Source of the DNA: SHLQ01 sp964610745
Lineage (GTDB): Bacteria; Actinomycetota; Acidimicrobiia; Acidimicrobiales; SHLQ01
DNA: 64,000 nucleotides
NCBI GenBank assembly: GCA_964610745.1
Contig: CAZSYL010000007.1
Coordinates: forward strand, 1 to 64,000
Direction of reading: 5' to 3'
Shown one piece after another: positions 25,093 to 34,885 of the stretch. The translations under genes and the position numbers were made by a program. A model generated the notes under the pieces. That model was not told the DNA's origin, ran no database searches, and was given only the letters and a program-made list of their open reading frames with translations. Within the stretch, counting starts at the first letter, position 1. The number at the start of each line of letters is the position of its first letter.

Positions 25093-25308
25093 ATGAACTT
25101 GGCTCAACTCCTGGTTCGAGTAGCGGTCGTCCTTCTGCCGACCGATGTTCAGGAACGTTATCGAATTGAGTGGCGCTCCGAGATCGCCGCAGTCGAACGC
25201 GAGCAAGGGAGCGGTGCGGCGATCGGGTTTGCGTTCCGCCTGCTTCGCGCAGCGCCTTCGATGGCCATGGCAATGCGCCAGGACAGCTCAAGATCAGACG
25301 CTGTCTAG
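25093..25308 (+). CDS. Small protein of unknown function, often paired with PadR regulators
   Basis: 71 aa from the ATG at 25093. It has LLVRVAVVLLPTDVQERYRIEW then RSEIAAVEREQG, a pattern (hydrophobic LLP, then R-Y-R-x-E-W) that recurs in small actinobacterial proteins encoded beside PadR genes. There is one short hydrophobic stretch (about 6-17). Its stop overlaps the convergent PadR gene stop by 4 bases (25305-25308). The inverted repeat at 25007-25036 is in its leader. Function unknown; a PadR-controlled membrane-associated protein is the inference. Confidence 0.6.
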   Translation: MNLAQLLVRVAVVLLPTDVQERYRIEWRSEIAAVEREQGSGAAIGFAFRLLRAAPSMAMAMRQDSSRSDAV

Positions 25309-25610
25309 CCCTCGGCGATTCCGTCGCGGCTGACGGTCTTGGGCCGATCGAGGGCTGCAGCCGCTTCGATTCTTCCTTGTGCGGTGAGCGTATAGTAGCG
25401 CCGCGGGGGACGCCCTTCGGCCGATGGGTCGATCTCTTCCCATGTGCTTTCGAGCCAGCCGATGCTCTCGAGTCTGGAAAGCATCGGATAGAGGGTTCCA
25501 GCTCCGACGTTGGCGCTGTTGATGAGCTCAAGACCGTACGCACGGCCATCGCCCGCGTCGAGGAGAAACGTCAGAACCCGGCTTGTTGGCTTCGTTAAGC
25601 GTTGGACCAT
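25305..25610 (-). CDS. PadR-family transcriptional regulator
   Basis: 101 aa, ATG at 25610. It is a one-domain winged helix: LTFLLDAGDGRAYGLELINSAN (helix 1-2), then the recognition region VGAGTLYPMLSRLESIGWLES with the PadR landmark GTLYPMLSRLE, then a beta-wing RPPRRYYTLTAQGR. There is no C-terminal dimerisation helix beyond about residue 88, so it is a short PadR. It follows gnd on the same strand by 31 bp but faces the 71-aa gene. The ligand is unknown; the candidate operator is at 25007-25036. Confidence 0.87.
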   Translation of the reverse strand: MVQRLTKPTSRVLTFLLDAGDGRAYGLELINSANVGAGTLYPMLSRLESIGWLESTWEEIDPSAEGRPPRRYYTLTAQGRIEAAAALDRPKTVSRDGIAEG

Positions 25611-25641
25611 GTCGGTTGTCTAACCTTCCCGGCTGGACGGG

Positions 25642-27102
<1,461 letters not shown>

Positions 27103-27202
27103 TGGTTCTTCCTTGGACGAGTGAGGGTTTCAAAGCGCGAGCATAGCTTGGCGTTGAGTCCCCTCTTCGACATGAGGAACTGCCGTCTGGCAACAGTCAG
27201 GC

Positions 27203-27487
27203 TCAAACGAGAGCGTCAGCATGGTGTTGTGCGTTGTCCGAAGACCTCACGCGCCGACGGGCCAGCCCGGCCAACCCGATCCCAATCCAGGTGATCTGGG
27301 TGAGGAGGGAACCGAGGTTGAATTGCTCGAACATGCTGACGAGCACCAGTGCCGCTGCGACGATATTGCTTACCGTGTAGGTGAGCCCATTGCCATCGAG
27401 TCGACCGAGCTGAACGAGTCCGAAGGACACGGCGTAGAGGAGGAAGCCCGCCACTCCCGCCACCACCAGTACGTCCATCGAACTCAT
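27203..27487 (-). CDS. CBU_0592-family small membrane protein
   Basis: 94 aa from the ATG at 27487. Three hydrophobic spans lie at about residues 7-26, 34-50 and 61-75. LLYAVSFGLVQLGRLDGNGLTY followed by VSNIVAAALVLVSMFEQFNLGS and ITWIGIGLAGLARR is the CBU_0592 family pattern. Its function is not known. It is upstream of gnd by 100 bp on the same strand and divergent from the SdrD-type surface gene at 27729. A longer frame to 27532 is unlikely, as it adds no family sequence. Confidence 0.8.
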   Translation of the reverse strand: MSSMDVLVVAGVAGFLLYAVSFGLVQLGRLDGNGLTYTVSNIVAAALVLVSMFEQFNLGSLLTQITWIGIGLAGLARRRVRSSDNAQHHADALV

Positions 27488-27681
27488 GAAAGTCAACGTA
27501 CTGAGAGGTTCGAGAACCCCAATCGGGGGCATCCCGGGTCTTCATAGGGCCTAGTAGGGGACTTCCCGATCGGCCCTGTCCACGGGGTCCGACGGTCCCA
27601 CCGAGCAAAGTCCTGACGGTTCATCAAGATTGGGTCGTCGGGAGCCTCTAAATACGCGAGGTTGCTGCCGACTACTCGGCC

Positions 27682-27700
27682 ACACCAAGAACCTTGGTGT
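27682..27700 (+). promoter_or_regulatory. 8-bp inverted repeat in the leader of the LAxTG surface gene
   Basis: ACACCAAG (27682-27689) pairs exactly with CTTGGTGT (27693-27700) around a 3-nt AAC loop, ending 28 bp before the ATG. It is either a leader hairpin or a compact operator in the 241-bp divergent region 27488-27728. The rest of that region shows no gene. Confidence 0.4.
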
Positions 27701-27728
27701 TTGGGGACAACACAAGAGGAGTCGGGGA

Positions 27729-29735
27729 ATGAGTGCGAAAAGCGAACGCAACGAAACAAGACCGAAGTCGCGGTGGCGACACATCGGCGTGGGATTGGTG
27801 GTCAGCCTGCTCGCCCCTCTACTGCTCACCACGCCGGTCGGAGCAATCACGATCACGGCGGCAAACGACCTCGATGTCACCCAGGTCGTTCTGAACGACA
27901 ACGGCACCGTCATCACACAGAACGCATCGGTTGTCGGGACCGCCGACGCTGACTCCGATCCAGTCGATCTACTCGAGATCACCATTAACGACGGTGGAAC
28001 TTCCGTCGTGTTGGACGAATTCAATGTCGGGAGCGCGGATGTGGACGCAGCCAACTTTGGCTTTCCAGCGGGTCTGACCGGAGTGCGTACCTGGGAGAAC
28101 GGTGTTGCCACCGAGCTCGCAGATCCCGGGTTCGAAGCGGCGCTTGAACGAGTGCTGACAAGTACCGACCTGCGCGACTACATCGCCTACGACACCACAT
28201 CTCTACCTGGCTCCTCATGGGCCCAGGACTATGACGTGCTCTTCGGAGCTCCGCTTGACAACGATGACTACCTCGTTGTTTCGGAGCGAAACGGCAACAC
28301 GTTCTTCGACCTCATCCCACTCGACGTAAACGGAAATCCAATTCCGGGTCATGAAGTCATTGGCTTTGATGCGCCATACGGCTGGAACACCGGCTTTGCT
28401 CCGGCAGAGTTCGCGACCCAACCACAGTGGTTCTCTGTAACAGACGTCCAGGAGTTCGGAATCGATACCTCGGTAACTCCAATCTGGGGATTCCGCGTCG
28501 ACAACGACGGAGAAGCCGACGTGAAGTTCTTCAGCGCTGGTGTCGATCCCTTTACGGTTCCCTCCTCGATCGCCGGGTCCGTCCTAGACGATTCGGGCAA
28601 TGCGATCCCTGGTGTGACCATCACCCTCACCGGCACCGATGTGTTTGGTAACCCCGTCACGGCTGAAACGACGACCGATGCTGACGGCAACTACTCCTTC
28701 ACCGGTCTTCATGCTGGAACCTACACGGTGACTGAAACTCAGCCCGCGGGCTACGACGATGGCCCCGATGCGGTTGGCACTGCTGGTGGTGATGACTCCG
28801 TGAACGATGTGTTCTCGGCGATCTCGCTCGGCGAGGGAGTGGACGCAATCGACTACGACTTCGTCGAGACGGTGCCGGTCGTTGGCGCAACAATCTCGGG
28901 TTCTGTTTATGTTGATGCCAATAGCGACGGCGCTTTCGACGCCGGCGAGTCTGGAATCGCTGGCGTTGTTATCACTCTCACCGGCACCGACGAGTCAGGT
29001 AACCCCGTCACGGCTGAAACGACGACCGATGCTGACGGCAACTACTCCTTCACCGGTCTGAACGCTGGGACCTATGCGGTTTCGGAAGCTCAGCCAGCAG
29101 GTTACGACGATGGCGCCGATACGCCGGGAAGCCTCGGCGGCGACGCTTCGGTCAACGATGTGATCTCCTCGATCGTCCTAGCTGCAGGAGACAACTCGAT
29201 CGATAACGACTTCGGTGAGGTCCTTGCTGCGACGCCTGATCTGACCGGAACGATCGGTGGCCTGGTCTGGCGTGACGCCGATAGTGACGGCCAGTTCGAC
29301 GCTGGTGAGACCCTCGTTTCGAGTGTGACGGTACGACTGCTTGACGAAGATGGAAACGTCGTCGCCACCACCGGGACAAACACCTCGGGCGAATACCTGT
29401 TCACTGGCCTTCCAGCCGGTCGCTACACGGTCGAAGTCGTGCCCCCAACAGGTGACGATCTCACCGTGGCAAACCAGGGCAACGACGCCACCGATTCAGA
29501 CTTCACCATAAGCACCGGACGGGTGGGGGTCACCCTCGCTGCCGGTGGTGCAGTCAGCAACATCGATGCGGGCCTCGTCGAAGAGCCAGCAACTCAGACA
29601 CCCCCAGAACTTGCCCTCACGGGTGTCGACTCATGGGTGATGGCGCTGATCGCGTTCACGATGATCGGGTTTGGACTGGTGCAGGTTCGTTTGAGCACAC
29701 TGGCCGCTAGCGGTCGGATTCGATTCCGCCGGTAG
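27729..29735 (+). CDS. Cell-wall surface protein with three SdrD/Cna-B-like repeats and LAxTG sortase signal
   Basis: 668 aa from the ATG at 27729 (AGGAG at 27715-27719). Signal peptide about residues 17-39 (VGLVVSLLAPLLLTTPVGA). After an about 240-residue unique N-terminal region, three SdrD_B/Cna-B-type domains start at about 281 (IAGSVLDDSG), 387 (ISGSVYVDANSDG) and 503 (IGGLVWRDADSDG); repeats 2 and 3 carry the calcium-binding D-x-[DN]-x-DG loop. The C-terminus is PELALTGVDSW, then a hydrophobic span and a RIRFRR tail: a sorting signal of the LAxTG form used by class E sortases of actinobacteria. No sortase gene is in the window. Role is probably surface structure or adhesion. Confidence 0.88.
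   Translation: MSAKSERNETRPKSRWRHIGVGLVVSLLAPLLLTTPVGAITITAANDLDVTQVVLNDNGTVITQNASVVGTADADSDPVDLLEITINDGGTSVVLDEFNVGSADVDAANFGFPAGLTGVRTWENGVATELADPGFEAALERVLTSTDLRDYIAYDTTSLPGSSWAQDYDVLFGAPLDNDDYLVVSERNGNTFFDLIPLDVNGNPIPGHEVIGFDAPYGWNTGFAPAEFATQPQWFSVTDVQEFGIDTSVTPIWGFRVDNDGEADVKFFSAGVDPFTVPSSIAGSVLDDSGNAIPGVTITLTGTDVFGNPVTAETTTDADGNYSFTGLHAGTYTVTETQPAGYDDGPDAVGTAGGDDSVNDVFSAISLGEGVDAIDYDFVETVPVVGATISGSVYVDANSDGAFDAGESGIAGVVITLTGTDESGNPVTAETTTDADGNYSFTGLNAGTYAVSEAQPAGYDDGADTPGSLGGDASVNDVISSIVLAAGDNSIDNDFGEVLAATPDLTGTIGGLVWRDADSDGQFDAGETLVSSVTVRLLDEDGNVVATTGTNTSGEYLFTGLPAGRYTVEVVPPTGDDLTVANQGNDATDSDFTISTGRVGVTLAAGGAVSNIDAGLVEEPATQTPPELALTGVDSWVMALIAFTMIGFGLVQVRLSTLAASGRIRFRR
28647..28708 (+). 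repeat. 62-bp exact internal repeat, copy 1
   Basis: Identical base for base to 28998-29059, offset 351 bp. It encodes the strand region from GNPVTAETTTDADG to NYSFTGL in surface repeats 1 and 2. Identity at third positions shows a recent duplication or gene conversion. Confidence 0.85.
28998..29059 (+). repeat. 62-bp exact internal repeat, copy 2
   Basis: Second copy of the 28647-28708 unit within the second SdrD-like domain. The flanking TCACCGGCACCGA words are also nearly identical, while the third domain has diverged. Confidence 0.85.
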
Positions 29736-29757
29736 AACCTGCCGATCTGTGTCGTGA

Positions 29758-29795
29758 AAATCGCCGTCAGCTGCCTTGTCAGCTGGCGGCGATTT
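29758..29795 (+). terminator. Bidirectional terminator between the surface gene and the histidine kinase gene
   Basis: A 16-bp stem (29758-29773 with 29780-29795, one T-G wobble) closes a 6-nt loop. AAA on the left and TTT on the right give a short U-tract for either strand. It lies 22 bp after the surface-protein stop and overlaps the last codons of the convergent kinase gene. Confidence 0.75.
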
Positions 29796-31206
29796 GTCGT
29801 TGGGGCTCAGCTCCGTGGACCCGAGGAATCGTGACGATAAAGGTGGCGCCACCGCCGGGTGTATCGTCGATCTCGATCGTGCCGTTGTGCTGTGTGATGA
29901 TCTGTTTCGTCAGGGTCAGGCCCAGTCCAGCACCACCGTCGCCATCTCGGACTCGGGACTCGTCGAGCCTGAAGAACGGAAGAAAGACCCGTTCTCTATC
30001 TCGCTGATCCACACCGGGGCCATGATCGATGACCCTCACGAAGATCGAGCGGTCATCAGAGTCCACCTCGACCAGGACCTCACCGAATGAGCCGCCGTGA
30101 TGGCAGCCATTCGCACCAAGATTCAGGATCGCCTGATGCAGTTGCTCAGCTACACCATCAACGAAAGACCCGTCGACTCCTCGAAACTCGATCTGACAGT
30201 CGGATCGAGCAGCTTGGAGATCCGCGACGACAACACCGGCGATCGCTCCGACATCTACCTGTTCGCGAGCCGCGACGGCATTGCCGGAGCGGGCGAGACT
30301 TAGCATCTGATCGACGAGGCGGTAGAGGCGTTCACTCTCCGAACCAATACGAGACATAGCGCGGTCAACGTCGGCGGTGTCGGCGAGCATGCCCCCGGCG
30401 TAGAGATCGCTGTAGCCCTTCAACGCGGTGAGCGGAGTTCGGAGCTCGTGGGCCATATCGGCAAGGAACCGTCCCATGTCGTCGCGAGCTCGGCTGGCGT
30501 CGGCCGCGGATTGTTCAGCGTCTTGGATCGTCGAGCGAATGCGGTCAAGCATGCGGTCGAGGTCGTGGGTTAGTTGGTCCAGTTCTTGCGATGAGGTCGG
30601 AACCGAGAGCTCGGTCTCGAGATCGCCGTCGGCGATCCGGGTGGCCGCAGACGCGAGCTCGATGATGGGTCGAGTGAAGCTGCCGATCACTATCCAGGCA
30701 ATCGCCGCAACGACCGCCAGGATCACGATGGCTCCCGTCGCCAATATTTGGCGAAACTCGCTCGCGGATTGATTGGTCAGTTCCAGCGATAGTGCGGTGA
30801 CCGAGATCTGAGTTGGATCATCGCGACGCACGAGGACGCGATAGTCGCCGTCTTCGATGGTGGAGAAACCACTGGCTGACGCCAGCCGCGAGAGAGTCGC
30901 CGCGGAGAAGGGGTTCGGGGTACGGCCAACGGCTATGACCGTTCCGTCGCCGTCGAGCACGAGCTGGACTGGAATAGTCGTGTCGATCTCAATGGCAAGA
31001 CCTCTATTTTCGTCGTCTTCTCCAATAGGTCGCACGCCTGGGTCGATCGCCTGCGCCGCGTTGGCTCGTACGAGTTCGGCGTCGACATCGTCGATTCGGT
31101 TTATCTGCTCGACGCGGTCGATGAAGATGGCGAGGACGGCGAAGCCCAGCGCAGTTGCGATCAGGATCGGTGCGAGCAGGGTCCTTCGTAGTGTTGGCTT
31201 CGTCAC
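29779..31206 (-). CDS. Sensor histidine kinase (HAMP-HisKA-HATPase)
   Basis: 475 aa. Two spans (about 10-30 and 155-177) enclose an extracytoplasmic sensor of about 125 residues. HAMP covers about 178-230, then DHp with MAHELRTPLTALKGY and phospho-acceptor H253. The ATPase domain has an unusual N-box (ILNLGANGCHHG in place of NLLxNAxK), D-x-G-x-G as DHGPGVD, and GGAGLGLTL. It overlaps the response regulator stop by four bases, so the two are coupled. The pair is divergent from the LysM protein and convergent with the LAxTG surface gene, suggesting envelope sensing. The ligand is unknown. Confidence 0.92.
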   Translation of the reverse strand: MTKPTLRRTLLAPILIATALGFAVLAIFIDRVEQINRIDDVDAELVRANAAQAIDPGVRPIGEDDENRGLAIEIDTTIPVQLVLDGDGTVIAVGRTPNPFSAATLSRLASASGFSTIEDGDYRVLVRRDDPTQISVTALSLELTNQSASEFRQILATGAIVILAVVAAIAWIVIGSFTRPIIELASAATRIADGDLETELSVPTSSQELDQLTHDLDRMLDRIRSTIQDAEQSAADASRARDDMGRFLADMAHELRTPLTALKGYSDLYAGGMLADTADVDRAMSRIGSESERLYRLVDQMLSLARSGNAVAAREQVDVGAIAGVVVADLQAARSDCQIEFRGVDGSFVDGVAEQLHQAILNLGANGCHHGGSFGEVLVEVDSDDRSIFVRVIDHGPGVDQRDRERVFLPFFRLDESRVRDGDGGAGLGLTLTKQIITQHNGTIEIDDTPGGGATFIVTIPRVHGAEPQRQIAAS

Positions 31207-31898
31207 TCAGGTTCCACCCGGACTACATAACCTGCGCCTCGCCGCGTGTGGATGAGGGGGTGGGCACTGTTGTGGATCTTGCGTCGGAGGTAGCCGATGT
31301 AGAGCTCGACCACGTTCTCGCTCAGATCTTCGCCGTCGTCCCAGACGTTCACGAGAATCTGTGCTTTTGATACGACGACACCCTTGTTGAGCATGAGGTA
31401 GTTCAGCAACCGGAACTCGGTAGGGGAAAGATCGATCCTCAATCCTTTGCGGCGGACCTCGTGGGCCGTCGGGTCGAGGGTTAGATCGCCCACCGAAAGG
31501 ATGTTTGTCGATGGCGTATGACCTGTGCGGCGCAATATCGCCGTCACTCGCAGGGTGAGTTCTTCGATGCGGAACGGCTTGGTCATGTAATCGTCGCCGC
31601 CGGTTACAAACCCCTTGATCCTGTCGTCGGGTTCGTCTCGTGCGGTCACGAATAGTACGGGTGTCTGAACGCCGCGGTCGCGGAGCTGGCGACACACCTC
31701 GAATCCGTCGAGACTAGGCAACATCACGTCCAGCACGATCAACTCGAAGTCGTTCTCAATCGCCAGGCCCAGAGCGTTGCGCCCGTGCGCCGACAGAGTG
31801 ACGGTATGGCCTTCATGGCGAAGCGCGGTCGAGATCACATCGCTGATCGATGGTTCATCCTCAACGACAAGGATTCGGCTGGGGGCTGCAGTCGGCAT
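31203..31898 (-). CDS. OmpR/PhoP-family response regulator
   Basis: 231 aa, ATG at 31898. Receiver domain about 8-120: acidic pair E13/D14 with VVEDEPS, phospho-acceptor D57 in VLDVMLP, Thr in LFVTARDE and Lys in MTKPFRIEEL. The winged-helix output domain (about 135-228) ends in LIHTRRGAGYVVR, the OmpR recognition-helix and wing region. It binds tandem direct repeats typical of this family; a three-copy 15-bp direct repeat lies 12-52 bp upstream of its own start. First gene of a two-gene operon with the kinase. Confidence 0.95.
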   Translation of the reverse strand: MPTAAPSRILVVEDEPSISDVISTALRHEGHTVTLSAHGRNALGLAIENDFELIVLDVMLPSLDGFEVCRQLRDRGVQTPVLFVTARDEPDDRIKGFVTGGDDYMTKPFRIEELTLRVTAILRRTGHTPSTNILSVGDLTLDPTAHEVRRKGLRIDLSPTEFRLLNYLMLNKGVVVSKAQILVNVWDDGEDLSENVVELYIGYLRRKIHNSAHPLIHTRRGAGYVVRVEPE

Positions 31899-31909
31899 GG
31901 TGTCCTTAC

Positions 31910-31950
31910 TTGATCACAAGCCATTTGATCACAAGCCATTTGATCACAAG
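31910..31950 (+). repeat. 15-bp tandem direct repeat at the edge of gap 2
   Basis: TTGATCACAAG starts at 31910, 31925 and 31940, separated by CCAT, so the unit is TTGATCACAAGCCAT. The third copy abuts the N run, so the array may be longer. It sits in the region between the response-regulator start and the divergent LysM gene, where OmpR-type regulators bind direct repeats. It is either an operator array or the repeat that stopped assembly. Confidence 0.7.
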
Positions 31951-32050
31951 NNNNNNNNNNNNNNNNNNNNNNNNNNNNNNNNNNNNNNNNNNNNNNNNNN
32001 NNNNNNNNNNNNNNNNNNNNNNNNNNNNNNNNNNNNNNNNNNNNNNNNNN
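31951..32050. other. 100-N scaffold gap
   Basis: Exactly 100 Ns, a filler length, so true size is unknown. The missing sequence contains the start of the LysM gene and the rest of the divergent promoter region. No duplicated flank is seen, unlike gap 1. Confidence 0.95.
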
Positions 32051-33441
32051 ATCTTCCAGAAGACGCCCTTCCGCCAATCGGTTCGAGTGGAGTTCTCGAT
32101 GAGATTCCAATCGACATCATCTCTATCGACTCCGATTTCCCGCCTGGAGACTGTGTCATCTTCGACGACTTTGGGCCCGGAGTTATCGAGCTTGAACAGC
32201 AGTTCCAGATCTTCGACGAAGACGATTTTCTGGAGTGCGAGCTCATCTCGCCCGGGATTAACGAGTGTGCGTTCCTCATTGGGCCAGACATCGACCTCGC
32301 TCCCAGTATTGACGACGGCCCTTTCGTCGAGGAGCGGTTCGGGCCATTCATCGAGGACGAGTTCCTCTATTGTGACCCGTACTTCGACCCATACTTCCCG
32401 GTGCTGCCCGGCGACTGCGAACTCTCTGTCTCAACCATTGGTGAAGACGAGTTCGTGCGGTTCGAACCGGACCTTCTGATTGACGACGCTTGCTTCGACG
32501 AGGGCGAAGGTGAGGACGAAGGTCTGTGTTTCGAGGGGCTGAGCGAGGAGGAAGTATTTCTCTGCATCGCCGAAGAATTCGATTTGTGCGGCGGCAATGT
32601 AGAGGTGCGCGACATTTCGGAGTTTGATGACTTCATCGCCTGCGTTGAAACCGAACTCGAGCAGTGCGAGCACGTCAACTCCGAAGAGGAATTCATCGCG
32701 TGCATCGAAGCCGATGAGCTTGAAGAAGAAGTCGTCGACGAAGGTTCCGACGACCAGGCCGCCGAAGAGGCTGCTGAAGAAGCTGAGGGCGAAGCTGAAA
32801 CCGATGACGAGGAGACCATCGTCGACGAAGTTGTCGAAGATGATGATGTCGTCAATGACGCCATCGATGCGGTCGTAGATGATGATGTTGCCGCTGACGA
32901 GGACGAGTCTGAGCCGGAGTTTGAGACTCACACGGTCGCCCCAGGCGAGACGCTGGCGCAGATTGCGGCAGAGTATGAGGTCACGGTGTCGGCGGTACTC
33001 GCCGTAAATGCCGAGATCTCGAACCCGAACGTCATCTTCCCTGGACAGGCGATTGTGATCCCCAATGGGTCGGTCGAGGCGGCACCCACCGCTGATGTAG
33101 GCAACGTTGCTGATGGAGGCGTAGTTACTGTTGCGCCTGGTCAGACGCTGAGCGGCATCGCAAGCGCGAACGGTGTCACGGTCACTCAACTTCTGCAGGC
33201 GAACCCGAGCATCACCAATCCCGACCTGATCCTCATTGGTCAGCAGATCGTCATCCCCGACGGCCCAGCTGATGACGAACCGTTGGCCTTCGCTGACGGG
33301 CACTTGGTCCGTCGTGGTGACACGCTCTCCGCGATTGCGGGCGCGAACAACCTCACCGTGGCCGCATTGCTTGATCTCAACCCGCAGATCACCAATCCGG
33401 ACCTGATTATCGTTGGCGACATCATCGTTCTGCTCAGCTAA
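32051..33441 (+). CDS. Acidic cysteine-rich protein with three C-terminal LysM domains, 5' end in gap
   Basis: At least 463 codons; the start and any signal peptide lie in the gap. The first 220 residues are strongly acidic and Cys-containing, with repeated units of the type F-[IL]-x-C-[IV]-x-x-E-[LF]-x-x-C (EEVFLCIAEEFDLC, DDFIACVETELEQC, EEEFIACIEADEL). A highly acidic low-complexity linker follows (Glu/Asp/Ala). Three LysM domains close the protein: HTVAPGETLAQIAAEYEV, VTVAPGQTLSGIASANGV and HLVRRGDTLSAIAGANNL, each ending in a NPxxI...GQ/GD...I pattern. LysM binds peptidoglycan N-acetylglucosamine, so an exported wall protein is expected. The frame stops 106 bp from the convergent MFS gene. 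Confidence 0.85.
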
Positions 33442-33487
33442 TTCAGATGAGCAAGACGCGTAGGTGAGCTAGGAATACGCAAGAGTC

Positions 33488-33519
33488 AGACGGTGTCAGG
33501 CAACAGCTTGGCACCGTCT
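33488..33519 (+). terminator. Bidirectional terminator hairpin
   Basis: AGACGGTGTCAGGC (33488-33501) pairs with GCTTGGCACCGTCT (33506-33519) around AACA, with two G-T wobbles in 14 bp; T-rich TTTGC follows. It lies between the convergent LysM and MFS genes (stops 33441 and 33548) and probably serves both. Confidence 0.7.
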
Positions 33520-33547
33520 TTGCGCGTTCGGGCTCGACGTCTTGGCC

Positions 33548-34885
33548 TCATCGAAGCCTCAACATGGAGACGGTGGCCGCGGCGGGCAAGGTCGCCAGAA
33601 TTGCGAGCGAAGTCCCAAGTGACACTTGTTCGCCAAGGATCGTGAGCAGCGTCCCACCGATGCCCCCGCCGATGAAGAAGATCACCATGAAGACGGCGAG
33701 AGCCGCGCCCTGCTCGCTTGATGGAGTCGCATTCATCAGCAGTCCAAGTAGCGCTCCCTGGCCGATGCCGAATGCAATCGTCAGCAGTGAGAAGGAGATC
33801 GCGAGGCCGATGGGGAACGACATCAGTGCGGCTGATGCAACCATCGCCACTGTCGCCAGTCCCAGCCCGACGGCGGCCTCTTGTTGCATCGATACATGCT
33901 CGCGAATGCGAACCGCAAGAGGTGCTACGAAGACGCCGGTGAGAGCTGACGGGAACAAGAGCGCCCCAATGGTGATTCGCCCAAGGTCGTGCTGCTCGGT
34001 GAGAACCGCCGGGATAACGATTAGCAGCGAGAAAAAGGTCGCTGGAATCGACGCGGCCGCAATCGGGACGCGCCACGAGATCGAACGACGAAGCACGCTA
34101 CGTGGGATGAACGGTTGCTGGCTCCGTCGGCCTCCCAGAACACTGACCGCGATGCCGATGCCGATGATGAGCAAGCCCGCTGCACCGACCATGACATTGG
34201 AGACCAGCTGGAGCGTCAGGTTGAGTCCAACGGCGACCAGGGCGACGCCGATGCCGCCCAGTACATCGATGCCACCAAGTGTGCCTGAACTCTCGGCGGT
34301 CAGTCCTCGGATTGGTCGCAGAAGCAGCAGTCCCAGCGCGGGAAGTGCCAGAGCGGGACGCCAGCCGAAGAACTCGGCGAGGACCGCACCGATTAGCAAT
34401 CCTGAGGCGGACGCAGCAACGATCCCCGACATACGTGTGAGGACCTGGGGTCGCTCCACTTCACTGGTGTTTGCAGCAATGATGACCGGCGCCAAAACCG
34501 GCATGGATCCAGCGCCAAGGCCGAGCAAGGCGCGGGCTGCGATGAGCGTGCCTGTCGTTGGCGCAGCGGCCGATAGCAGAGCGCCCAGTGACAAGACCAA
34601 AAGGCCAACGGTTATGGGCGTGCGGGGCCCAATGTGATCTGCAACCCGGCCGTAGATCGGCGCGCTTGCCGCCAGAGCGATCACAAACGCGGTCAGCACC
34701 CAAGCGCCGGTGGCCAGTGACAGATCGAAGTCGTCGCGAATCGTCGGGACGACGACCGCTGCGGCCGATGATGAAAGGGCAACGAGGCCATATGCGGTAC
34801 CTACGACCGTGCTAATTCGTTTGAGTGATGGCTTCGACGGGGTGGTCTGGCCGGTCGTCGGTTGTGTTCGGCCTCCTGAGTTCAC
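33548..34885 (-). CDS. MFS transporter
   Basis: 445 aa with the GTG at 34885, chosen because its GTGA overlaps the stop of the upstream amidohydrolase gene by four bases; a longer start at 34918 lies inside that gene. About 12 hydrophobic spans. The motif-A loop is GRVADHIGPR after the second span, and GSMPVLAPVI and LLIGAVLAEFFGWR follow the drug-resistance (DHA) pattern. It is likely a proton-driven exporter of a small organic molecule. Its coupling to an amidohydrolase and a heme oxygenase-like gene suggests export or import of a substrate of that set; direction is not determinable. Confidence 0.85.
   Translation of the reverse strand: MNSGGRTQPTTGQTTPSKPSLKRISTVVGTAYGLVALSSSAAAVVVPTIRDDFDLSLATGAWVLTAFVIALAASAPIYGRVADHIGPRTPITVGLLVLSLGALLSAAAPTTGTLIAARALLGLGAGSMPVLAPVIIAANTSEVERPQVLTRMSGIVAASASGLLIGAVLAEFFGWRPALALPALGLLLLRPIRGLTAESSGTLGGIDVLGGIGVALVAVGLNLTLQLVSNVMVGAAGLLIIGIGIAVSVLGGRRSQQPFIPRSVLRRSISWRVPIAAASIPATFFSLLIVIPAVLTEQHDLGRITIGALLFPSALTGVFVAPLAVRIREHVSMQQEAAVGLGLATVAMVASAALMSFPIGLAISFSLLTIAFGIGQGALLGLLMNATPSSEQGAALAVFMVIFFIGGGIGGTLLTILGEQVSLGTSLAILATLPAAATVSMLRLR

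Noticed and set aside
31910..31950. CRISPR-like array
   Set aside because: The unit is a 15-bp tandem repeat with a 4-bp spacer, far too short and without variable spacers.
33564..34637. 357-codon plus-strand frame opposite the MFS gene
   Set aside because: It is antisense to a clear 12-span transporter and has no domain.
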